From Ampullimonas aquatilis (GTDB lineage Bacteria; Pseudomonadota; Gammaproteobacteria; Burkholderiales; Burkholderiaceae_D), in the NCBI RefSeq assembly GCF_049675895.1, contig NZ_CP183834.1:2356001-2420000 (forward strand): 64,000 bases of DNA. Reading direction: 5' to 3'. The notes below the pieces were generated by a model. That model saw only the letters and a list, made by a program, of their open reading frames with translations, was not told where the DNA came from and did not search any database. A program made the position numbers and the translations under genes. The number at the start of each line of letters is the position of its first letter. Position 1 is the stretch's first letter. This document shows, piece by piece, positions 37,719-45,270 of the stretch.

Positions 37719-37835
37719 ATGCCATTTGCTGGCCCAATGGCTGAGGATATGCTGAGAGGCTTAGTCAGATACCTACGATTGTTACAAGCCAAACAAACCT
37801 TTATTGATAAGCTAGAAAATTCATCTTTATCTTGA
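37719..37835 (+). CDS. short open frame, doubtful
   Basis: A 38-codon frame (MPFAGPMAEDMLRGLVRYLR and a Lys/Glu-rich end) in the gap between the lipoprotein remnant and the second HU gene. A ribosome-like GGAGG at 37681 serves a different, shorter frame, so this may be the tail of a degraded gene. The remainder of 37571-37875 shows nothing else. Confidence 0.2.
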   Translation: MPFAGPMAEDMLRGLVRYLRLLQAKQTFIDKLENSSLS

Positions 37836-37875
37836 GAGAATCGTGTTCGCCTTCTTCAATATATGGAATGAAAAC

Positions 37876-38151
37876 ATGACACAGACCGAACTGATTTCAA
37901 GATTGGTGACTCGCACTGATTTGAATAGAAAGCAAGTTGACCAATTACTGAAAGAACTGGGATTGACGATTCAAAAAGCATTGCTGGAAGGTGATGATGT
38001 TACCTTACCCGGCCTGGGTAAATTGACTGCTAAAGCACGGCCAGCAAGAGTTGGCAGAAATCCGATTACCGGTAAAACCATGCCAATTACGGCTCGTAAT
38101 GCCGCTGTTTTTAAACCAATTAAAGCACTCAAGGATGCAATAAACCCTTAA
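37876..38151 (+). CDS. HU/IHF-family DNA-binding protein, copy 2
   Basis: A 91-residue HU-like protein with the signature VGRNPITGK and the same first and last seven residues as copy 1 (MTQTELI, KDAINP end). The ATG at 37876 is chosen because it aligns exactly with copy 1; the frame extends 11 codons upstream without support. Opposite orientation to copy 1, so the two genes frame the catabolic island as an inverted pair. Confidence 0.88.
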   Translation: MTQTELISRLVTRTDLNRKQVDQLLKELGLTIQKALLEGDDVTLPGLGKLTAKARPARVGRNPITGKTMPITARNAAVFKPIKALKDAINP

Positions 38152-38205
38152 GCAGTCATAAAGCGGCTAACTTATTCAATAGGAAGTAATGAATTTAATC
38201 AAAAT

Positions 38206-38664
38206 ATGCGCCCTCAGAAATCACTTCTTCTCTTGCTCGTCAGCATCTGTCTATTTGCATCCGCCCTCACTCAAGACGGTTATCTCATTGACGAGCCAGA
38301 CCCTCACGCATGGGCTCCTGCCAGGGCCCTACTCTTGATAGGCTGGATTGGCATCGCTCATGGCCAATTCGCTTGGCTTGGTAATCCCCTCTTGATAATG
38401 AGTTGGATACAATTTAACTCTGGGAAATTTACTCTAGGACTCAAGTTCGCCTGTGCAGCGCTTATTTTCATGCTGAGTTTTTTGCTTTACCCGACAGTGG
38501 TATCCAGTGAAGCGCCGGATTACTCAAAGATCACGAGTTACGAGTTAGGCTACTGGCTTTGGGTCATGAGTGCTGCCACGACCGTAGCAGCTCAATATTT
38601 GGCTGTTCGTAGCCGTCGCGAAACACGAGGGGTTAGAGATCAAAGCAAGGCGGAGATACTTTAA
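38206..38664 (+). CDS. membrane protein, hypothetical
   Basis: A 152-residue protein with about four hydrophobic segments (residues 5-22, 40-75, 80-98, 115-132) and a basic C-terminus (RSRRETRGVRDQSK). It begins 55 bases after the HU-like gene in the same direction. No family is recognised. Confidence 0.55.
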   Translation: MRPQKSLLLLLVSICLFASALTQDGYLIDEPDPHAWAPARALLLIGWIGIAHGQFAWLGNPLLIMSWIQFNSGKFTLGLKFACAALIFMLSFLLYPTVVSSEAPDYSKITSYELGYWLWVMSAATTVAAQYLAVRSRRETRGVRDQSKAEIL

Positions 38665-38888
38665 GTTCAAGCCTCATTCAATTACGGCCAATGAGACTGC
38701 AAGAAATAACTCGCTTACTTCGTAATATAGATATTTATTGCACTCCAAACCTAATTCAGCACGGATTTTTCGCTAGTTATATTTGATAAAGTCAAATGTT
38801 TGGGTATCCCGATTTGAATGTGTTTCCGGCGTCTGACCCGTGTCATGTTATCTGGGCGTAAAACCGGATTGTAGTGGGAGAAGAAGAC

Positions 38889-39159
38889 GTGAAGCCCTAT
38901 GAAGCCTTGGCCTCGAACCGTGCTGCGATCCTCCGGCATGTGGTTGAGTTTCACCGCGCCTGTACTGCGCGGCCAGGACACTGACAGCAGCGCTTGGAAT
39001 TCTCATTGATCCGACGCCAGAAACGACGCTGATGGACGTGGCCGCCATTCAGGTGGAGCTGCAACACCTGCTTTGGTGTGTCAAGTCGATGTGCTGACGC
39101 CCAAGGCTTTGTCTAATGCATTCTGCAGCACGATGCTGGCTGAGGTGATCCCAATTTGA
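38889..39159 (+). pseudogene. mntA: MntA-type nucleotidyltransferase antitoxin remnant
   Basis: Degraded minimal nucleotidyltransferase. The opening frame reads KPYEALASNRAAILRHVVEFHRA and then breaks; other frames supply ILIDPTPETTLMDVAAIQVELQ and DVLTPKALSNAFCSTMLAEVIPI. These match the MNT pattern, but the catalytic GSxxxG and DxD segment is scrambled (a GQDTDSSALG-like trace remains). The 3' end overlaps the hepT remnant, as in intact mntA-hepT pairs. Confidence 0.7.
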
Positions 39160-39439
39160 CCAAGGCTCTGCGCGCTCCGAATTACCTCGGCCACATCCTC
39201 AAAGCCATCTAGCGCATTGACGGCTATACAGCGGACATCGACGAGATGGCATTCCTGAACAGCGAACGAATGCAGGATGCCATGATCCGCAACACAAGAT
39301 CATCGGCAAAGCTTCAAACAACATCAAGCACGTTGACCCAGTGTTCGCCGCACAGTACGACGACATTCCTTGGTGGTCATGTAACACAATGCGCAACCGC
39401 ATCTCGTATGGTTACAAGATGAACTTGGAAATCGCCTAG
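39156..39439 (+). pseudogene. hepT: HepT-type toxin remnant
   Basis: Follows the HepT family order in pieces: LRAPNYLGHILKAI then a stop codon, RIDGYTADIDEMAFLNSERMQDAMIRN, a frameshift, KIIGKASNNIKHVDPVFAAQYDDIPW and MRNRISYGYKMNLEIA. The RxxxxHxY active-site motif reads RNRISYGY, so the His is also lost. With the mntA remnant upstream it is a dead HEPN-MNT toxin-antitoxin pair. Confidence 0.75.
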
Positions 39440-39561
39440 TAAAGCGGGAAGTCCACTTGAAGGCTAGTCCCAACATACTATTGTTCAATTTCAGTCAGTG
39501 TATTAAGGTTAAGACTGCACAACCAAGCTCACCTCGGTAACAGCAGATAAACAGATTCCCT

Positions 39562-40172
39562 ATGCATATAAATAAAGTACTGCTTATTTTGATATTTGTG
39601 ACACTATCGCTTTTTTCCCAATTGACGCATGCAATGACAGTAGCAATTGAGCCATATGTTGAAATTAAAGCATGCTTGCCAATTAATCAGGAAACCCTTT
39701 CCGTATTACCTGAGGGGAAAGCTACACTGACAAACCTCACAAGTTTTTTGCCTCAATTTAAGAGCTTAGATACGAGTATCAGACTGGATGTTTGGAGAGG
39801 AAAACCCTAAACGGGAACAAATTGACGTTCTACTCGTTTGTCATTCTCAAGAATGGTGAGAAAAATCTAAAAACAGATTCAAGGCACAGGGTATTTGAGA
39901 ACCCTGAGCAAGGAGTTAGCCCTCTGTCAGAAAACCTTACCCAAACCTCGGATCAAATTGAAGAAAATCGAGCAATTGTGCGTGATTTAGTCGGCGAACA
40001 ACTTTTTGGTATGGAGAGAATCCACGTAACATTTTTACGGGAATTTAACTTTCCAAATTGTGCCACTCAAATCACGGCTTCTCTACGGACACGAGGAACG
40101 AGCGAACTTTGCGATCCGAACTCTCGTCGATGCCATTTTGTTTGTGATGCTCAAGCGTGTCGAGCAGATTAA
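39562..40172 (+). pseudogene. secreted Cys-containing protein, frameshifted copy
   Basis: Second copy of the gene at 12209. The first frame encodes the signal peptide and IEPYVEIKACLPINQETLS up to VWRGKP, where it stops at 39808-39810. The next frame resumes at FYSFVILKNGEK and reaches CDPNSRRCHFVCDAQACRAD. Counting bases between the conserved WRGK and NGEK segments gives 71 here against 72 in copy 1, so a single base is missing. Identity to copy 1 is only moderate (about half), well below that of the convergent partner genes. Confidence 0.78.
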
Positions 40173-40229
40173 AACCATGCCTTGATTTGGAACCAGAGGT
40201 TGCGACTCTTGGAATATGACTGCTAACTC

Positions 40230-40526
40230 CTAGATAGCAACGGCTTGGCTATAACGATACCAGTCATCCATATCAATTTCAGGATCAGCGTAAAAACAGT
40301 GGATTAGGGAGAGAAAAAGCCCTTTTGCTTTGGTAGAAGCTAGTAACAAGGTATTTTGAGCACGACCACATTTAATCAGCCATTCATGCTTACCGGCAAA
40401 AACCTTGCAATCGAAAATGCCCTTCTTGGCGTCATCTTGCACTGCCTTATAGAGCGCATAAACTTCATCTGGATTTTTCGGTGCGGCTTCGAAAAGCCAT
40501 TCTTCCATATCAGTCATCGTAGTCAT
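40230..40526 (-). CDS. conserved 98-residue protein, copy 2
   Basis: Near-twin of the protein at 12894-13193, with one residue less (WLFEAAPK against WLFKEAAPK). Start at 40526 with GAGGGG 8-13 bases upstream. No signal peptide or membrane segment. The strong conservation of this member while its convergent partner decayed suggests it works independently of that partner, or protects against it. Function unknown. Confidence 0.7.
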   Translation of the reverse strand: MTTMTDMEEWLFEAAPKNPDEVYALYKAVQDDAKKGIFDCKVFAGKHEWLIKCGRAQNTLLLASTKAKGLFLSLIHCFYADPEIDMDDWYRYSQAVAI

Positions 40527-40685
40527 GATTAATCCCCTCAACAATACAGGTTGATAAGTATAGTCATAAAAATGGCGAGGACGATGGATTCGCCCGCACC
40601 AGCACAATACATTTAAATAGACAAGTGCGATTGGTATGTTGGAACCAGATGGCTGGCGACTCCTTTGAAAGGTGGGTTAAGCATG

Positions 40686-41309
40686 TCAATTCGCCATTGC
40701 CCTGTAATCTGAACCCATTTCATCAATGTCCTCAAGTGACATGATTGGCGCATACATGACGTCAGTAATATCCACTGATCTAGGTAATCTAAAGTATTGC
40801 TCCCCGATTGCTCTCTTTACCATTTTTTGAATTCGAATAGCTACCTGTGCCTGACTACCATTTACCTTCGAAGTTGAGTTAAACATTCTCGCAATTGAAA
40901 TCACGGATGCGTGATTTGCAGTATCATTTTTAGCGAAAAGAAAGCGAAGACTTTGCAAAGGATCATTGATATCGAGAGTTGTAAGGGCTACAACAAAAAG
41001 GTTTTTGTTTTTCGATTCAATTCGTGCTCCAACTTGATGAGCAAGCATTGTTATTTCGTCAGCAACTACTTGAGAACTACCGTCTATTAACTTTAAATTG
41101 GCAGCGCCCATGGGTAAAGAGGCACGAACCAAAATGTGTAATTCCGAACTCAATTTATTGGCTAGCTGATTCGTAAACTCGTATGAAAAATCACCTACTG
41201 GAATGAGGTATACATCCGTCAAAGGACTGCGATTATCGGTTACCACCGCTTGTTTAATTGCACAAGAATTCAAAAAAATAATAAGAATCAATGCAAGTAG
41301 TCGGTACAT
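40686..41309 (-). CDS. archaemetzincin-like lipoprotein lacking all metal ligands
   Basis: A 207-residue protein with a lipoprotein signal (MYRLLALILIIFLNSC). The body follows archaemetzincin: VYLIPVGDFSYEFTNQLANKL, LTTLDINDPLQSLRFLFAK, ASVISIARM. At the catalytic site the family pattern HExxHxxGxxxCxxxxCxM is matched in spacing by AIGEQYFRLPRSVDITDVM, with every His, Glu and Cys replaced, then APIMSLEDIDEMG as in the family. It is therefore probably a catalytically dead homologue. The ATG at 41309 is chosen for the signal; the frame extends 24 codons further. It is the last gene of a three-gene leftward cluster. Confidence 0.6.
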   Translation of the reverse strand: MYRLLALILIIFLNSCAIKQAVVTDNRSPLTDVYLIPVGDFSYEFTNQLANKLSSELHILVRASLPMGAANLKLIDGSSQVVADEITMLAHQVGARIESKNKNLFVVALTTLDINDPLQSLRFLFAKNDTANHASVISIARMFNSTSKVNGSQAQVAIRIQKMVKRAIGEQYFRLPRSVDITDVMYAPIMSLEDIDEMGSDYRAMAN

Positions 41310-41422
41310 AGATGAGTCAGTAGGATGGGATGTCTTGAGCATCTTCAAGAAAATAATGTATGAATCTATGAACCAAACCATCGATCAAGCAAAAACGATT
41401 CTGACTTTACTATTCATTGAAT

Positions 41423-42169
41423 CTACTCAATATCGGCATGCCTACTATTCTTCAACGTGACAACAATAGCTTGAATATTATTTTCATTCGCTTCCACTCC
41501 CCCAGATGCAGTGAACGTCAGCGGATCTGCTTTCAGATTTGTTGCCCCTAAGAATGCGAATTTATAGCGAGTATTCATTAACAACTGATTAACTTGTCTT
41601 GTCGAAAGCGGCTTGGCATCATTTTTCTGCTCAGCCACTTTCAACATGGCATTCCAAGCTTGTATGAATGCATACGCTTCAATTTTCATAGCAGCAGCAG
41701 AAAAAGTTTCGAGGGACGAATACTGGCGAGGATCAAGGGGGTAACTTAAGTGATATAGAAGGTGCGAAAGAACGAAAACAGTATTATTAGGCGCAATGTC
41801 ATCAGAATAAACAACATCAAATAACAGTGTCTGTTTTATTTCTTTTAAGAACTTGGTTCTCAAAACAATTTGAGTACCTTGGGCAAACCCACTAAATATT
41901 GCAGCCTTTCCCTCCGCGAATTGTGTTTGAGACAATAGCAAAAAACCATCAAATCGATTTAAGGCCACCAATTCACTTATTTCTCGTTGCAAAGAATCCG
42001 ATAAATTAATTGCCTCCTCTATTTGTTGAAACTCCTCTGAATCACTTAATTTCCTGAGTCCGTTTAGTATCATATCGACAGCAACACTCGTTGGTTCTAT
42101 CGCCAATACAGGCTGATTCATAAAACACATTATGAATACGGCAACAATACTAATAATTATGTGCTTCAT
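41423..42169 (-). CDS. exported protein with degenerate HxxxH site, unknown
   Basis: A 248-residue exported protein with a signal peptide (ISIVAVFIMCFMNQPVLAIE). The region FVLSHLLYHLSYPLD followed about 25 residues later by KIEAYAFIQAWNAM has the layout of a gluzincin-type peptidase (HExxH then EAxAxxxxW), but Glu of HExxH is Leu here. No family is firmly recognised. It overlaps the papain-like gene upstream by 4 bases, so the two are translated together. Confidence 0.55.
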   Translation of the reverse strand: MKHIIISIVAVFIMCFMNQPVLAIEPTSVAVDMILNGLRKLSDSEEFQQIEEAINLSDSLQREISELVALNRFDGFLLLSQTQFAEGKAAIFSGFAQGTQIVLRTKFLKEIKQTLLFDVVYSDDIAPNNTVFVLSHLLYHLSYPLDPRQYSSLETFSAAAMKIEAYAFIQAWNAMLKVAEQKNDAKPLSTRQVNQLLMNTRYKFAFLGATNLKADPLTFTASGGVEANENNIQAIVVTLKNSRHADIE

Positions 42170-42756
42170 GAACTGCCTTTAGTGTTTGTCGTCAGCATGG
42201 GCATTTCATAAACAGCTTCTAATACTGATGAATTGATCTGACTCGCAGGCGTGACGGTTAATCGCGACCATGGGATGAACCCAAAGAACCAGGTTCGCCA
42301 GAAGGCAAGCGGGACATCCGGATTTTTTTTCAGAAGCTCTCCGAATTGCTCCAGATGGCCGACTGGGACACCGAGTACACTCAGATAGACTTCATAAACG
42401 AGCTTGGAACAAAACTGACGTGGCGATTCATAACGAAAGCCCAAATGATAGAGCTTTCCCATACGAGCATCGCATGCTTCCTTGAGCGCTTTTACTTGCT
42501 CCTTTGTCAACCCACCTTTTAGACGTCGGATCTGCAGCCACCCTTGATCTGAGCGACACAGAAATTTCTCAAGCGGTGTGTACTTGGAAAAAGGGATGGT
42601 GCTTTCTGCCACCAGCCAGCCCTTTGCTTCATCAAAAAACACAATACCCACATGAGATGCTGGCGAACCTGTTGCCAGGGCAACCCGACGATAGAGCTTA
42701 TTAGGAATCGCAATAAAAACCAGGTCCCCAGATTCAAGCGAGAGATTTTCGATCAT
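42166..42756 (-). CDS. YebB/YiiX-type permuted papain-like enzyme
   Basis: A 196-residue protein of the permuted NlpC/P60 papain-like group (DUF830 type). The His motif SHVGIVFFDE comes before the nucleophile Cys motif QFCSKLVYEVY, the reversed order that defines the group, and GDLVFI opens the fold. Members act as amidases or peptidases on cell-wall or lipid substrates. There is no signal peptide, though its two downstream partners are exported. First gene of the three-gene cluster. Confidence 0.75.
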   Translation of the reverse strand: MIENLSLESGDLVFIAIPNKLYRRVALATGSPASHVGIVFFDEAKGWLVAESTIPFSKYTPLEKFLCRSDQGWLQIRRLKGGLTKEQVKALKEACDARMGKLYHLGFRYESPRQFCSKLVYEVYLSVLGVPVGHLEQFGELLKKNPDVPLAFWRTWFFGFIPWSRLTVTPASQINSSVLEAVYEMPMLTTNTKGSS

Positions 42757-43666
42757 AGTTATGGTGAGAATTGCTGGTTATGGCTTGCCTATGCCATTTG
42801 CAATACCTTTTAACTCTTTCGGTAATAGCACCAGCGTGACAGAGGGCCGCAAAATGAGTTACCCAAAGATTATTACCGCCCTCTCATCCATCAACTAAAG
42901 TACAGTTTTCGTCTCTGTATTTAAGCCAATCTTGCTGATATTTCCTAGCATAAAAAGAAGATCGTAACGGAGATAACGGTAGCTCGAATAATATTGCTGA
43001 TATTAAAGCTCAAAGTGATTTAAACATCTGAAAAATACATAAACATGCATGTCAAATGCGATTAGTTAGATTGTAATAATATACTTTACTACAAGTCGTT
43101 TTGATGACGTTTAGAAAAATCTTGGTAAATAGTCTTATTTCTAAGTAACGCTTAAGTTAGCCAAACTGTTTTCCAATTGAAATCAAAGAAATACAAAGGA
43201 TGCTCCTCATTCATAGTTATTTAACTAGCTGGGCATTGTGTAGATTCAAATATAAATACCATGCTAACTTTCACCGCTAGATTGGACTTTCCCAGCGTGA
43301 ATGCAATCAACTATTTGATGCTCATTCCATAACTGTGAATAAGTTCGATGTAGGCGTACTCTGGGCTTAACCATCACACAGAATGTATTACATGGATTTA
43401 CATCAATTGGACTATTATCAGTAAATGAAGGATTTCAACAGCCGATGATTGGTATAGAGATATACGCGCTGATAGGCAAACCAACCCACATCAATATTTT
43501 TTAGATTAATAATATAATGTTATATTATTACTTCTAGATGCAATTTATCACCCTTGAAACATCATGATGTGAAAACAAAAACTCGAATGGAATCGATCAA
43601 GGATTTTATCAATCTGTCATAACTACTATTCGTGATTCAGGTAGATGACATTTCAAGGATATTCCT
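42757..43666. other. gene-less AT-rich stretch of 910 bases
   Basis: Between the divergent papain-like and aegerolysin-like genes. Short frames only, no RNA gene or transposon end recognised. The one structured element is the 24-bp palindrome listed at 43507-43530. It probably holds the promoters of both neighbours. Confidence 0.5.
43507..43530. promoter_or_regulatory. 24-bp AT palindrome upstream of aegerolysin-like gene
   Basis: Arms TAATAATATAA and TTATATTATTA are perfect complements (11 bp) around a TG spacer, 136 bases before the start at 43667. It could be a dimeric repressor site or a cruciform. No known box is matched. Confidence 0.5.
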
Positions 43667-44932
43667 ATGGCAGCCCGGAGTTTTCGAGTAAGTATTCGCA
43701 ACCTAACCCAGAACCTCGTTCTGTCGCAGAGCTTTAACCATATGTGTCAAGGAAATTGGACTACTGGACAAGCGCCTCCTGGTGTTATCGGTTTTGCCAA
43801 TCCCGGTGACCGCAATACCATTTACGTCCTTCCAAACCAAGACGGAACCGGTGGATTTCAGTCCGAAAGTGACGATGCATTTGGTGGTACCGAGGGATAT
43901 GTGAAATATGATGTCTATGATGCCTTCCTAGGCGCAGACAAACCGGTTGGAATGATCTACCTCTACTGGAATAACCCGTTTTATGGCGTAACACATTGTC
44001 GATTTGTCGCCAATCCAACTGACGTCACACCGGACTGTGATTACTCTGGTACCTCAGGCAGCCGCTTTCAAACGAGCGCCGCGGAATCCCTGCCCTTTAG
44101 CTTTATTCCCTCTAACGGCGTTGTTAATGCTACTGACAATAAAGGAATGTTTCCTGTCATCGGCGATGTAGATGGCGAACAACAAGCCGCCGATTTCGCC
44201 GCTGGAACTGCTGCGTTTCTTGTTGGCGGCCCAGTCGCTGGAGTGGCCGATCTAGCAGCATTAACGGGTATTGTTGATCACGCTTGGATTCGGATGGACT
44301 TACTAGATGGCCCACCTGAGGCCCATCATGATCTGACCGGCCCGTCTCAACCTGCAACCTACAGTCGCAATTTGACACCCACTGCAGAAGAATGGACAGG
44401 TCATTGGTCTAGTAACACTGTATCAATTCAGATTGCCTCAGATAGCACCGTCAACACAGAGATTAACCGGTTTATCCCAATGATAATCTCACTCTCTGAC
44501 TCGAGTACCATGCCTCCGATCAAGATGAACTTATCAGTTAATCTTGGGGGCCAAATCCTTCAGCATCCGATACCGCGCATGGAAACCCCAATGAATGAGG
44601 CACCACCAACATCATCACATACAGACCCTCATAGCGGCTCTGCAACGTTTCAGCATCTCAAGCAATTGTCAGAAGCCGCCGCCGAGGTGCCATTGTCTGG
44701 AAATCCCAACTTAGGCAAATTACACCCTCGCCTAATTGAAGAAATGCGGGATGACAATGGCACCACCTATGCCAATGGCATAATTTATCTACCTAACGCT
44801 ATTACGCTTAGACTTTATGACTTGTTCACTGGCAATACGAAATCGGGTGAACAAGTTGTCTATCAGCGTATCGGCTCAGATAGCAAAGTCGTAATCAACC
44901 AACCTCTCATAAGACAAATTAAGATTAGTTAA
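43667..44932 (+). CDS. two-domain protein with aegerolysin-like N-terminus
   Basis: A 421-residue protein without a signal peptide. Residues 1-130 carry the opening RSFRVSIRNLTQNLVL, GNWTTGQAPP, FQSESDDAFGGTEGYVKYDV and IYLYWNNPFYGVTHC, a pattern I associate with aegerolysin-like beta-sandwich proteins, including small insecticidal crystal proteins and fungal lipid-binding proteins. An Ala/Gly-rich helical stretch (about 175-205) and a C-terminal region with PLSGNPNLGKLHPRL are unassigned. AAGGA stands 10 bases before the ATG. It may be a membrane-binding or toxin-like protein. Confidence in the family is moderate. Confidence 0.55.
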   Translation: MAARSFRVSIRNLTQNLVLSQSFNHMCQGNWTTGQAPPGVIGFANPGDRNTIYVLPNQDGTGGFQSESDDAFGGTEGYVKYDVYDAFLGADKPVGMIYLYWNNPFYGVTHCRFVANPTDVTPDCDYSGTSGSRFQTSAAESLPFSFIPSNGVVNATDNKGMFPVIGDVDGEQQAADFAAGTAAFLVGGPVAGVADLAALTGIVDHAWIRMDLLDGPPEAHHDLTGPSQPATYSRNLTPTAEEWTGHWSSNTVSIQIASDSTVNTEINRFIPMIISLSDSSTMPPIKMNLSVNLGGQILQHPIPRMETPMNEAPPTSSHTDPHSGSATFQHLKQLSEAAAEVPLSGNPNLGKLHPRLIEEMRDDNGTTYANGIIYLPNAITLRLYDLFTGNTKSGEQVVYQRIGSDSKVVINQPLIRQIKIS

Positions 44933-45201
44933 CCGTGACTGTCGAACCCCCAACCGTGCAGATTGGTTAACGTTTAAGGCAGTTCACCAACATGATAATA
45001 ATCATAGACTATCGCTTTAAAAAAAAGATAACATCATTCCACAATCGCGTTCAGATTCAATGCCTTAAAGACAGTTTGAATGGACCGCAATTGATGCCTA
45101 CATACAGTCGGAACTGGTAGGATTGCGGGTAAACTCCGCGTTGCACTACATGCCGCTTGCAAGCAGCTCTACGCAACAAGTAGTCAAGAGCACCTGGTTA
45201 T

Positions 45202-45250
45202 ATTAAAGATTTCTTTAATTGTTGCAACCTATATTAAAGAGTGATTTAAT
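45202..45250. promoter_or_regulatory. paired operator-like repeats upstream of fic
   Basis: Two 18-base inverted repeats with the same half-site ATTAAAGA lie 31 bases apart, start to start (45202-45219 perfect, 45233-45250 with 6 of 8 matches in the second arm). That is three DNA turns, so bound dimers would sit on one face. They end 20 bases before the fic start, consistent with autoregulation. The rest of 44933-45270 shows nothing else. Confidence 0.6.
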
Positions 45251-45270
45251 ATGATATCCGCAATTAAAGT

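Larger units (their letters stand above)
39459..40577. repeat. duplicated module, copy 2
   Basis: Direct-orientation counterpart of 12107-13242, about 27 kb away. The leader, the rightward secreted-protein gene (frameshifted here) and the convergent leftward gene all match. The left edge abuts the hepT remnant within 20 bases. Confidence 0.85.

Noticed and set aside
12107..40577. Duplicated modules read as ends of one composite transposon
   Set aside because: They hold no transposase and no terminal inverted repeats, and are too diverged to be recent transposition copies.
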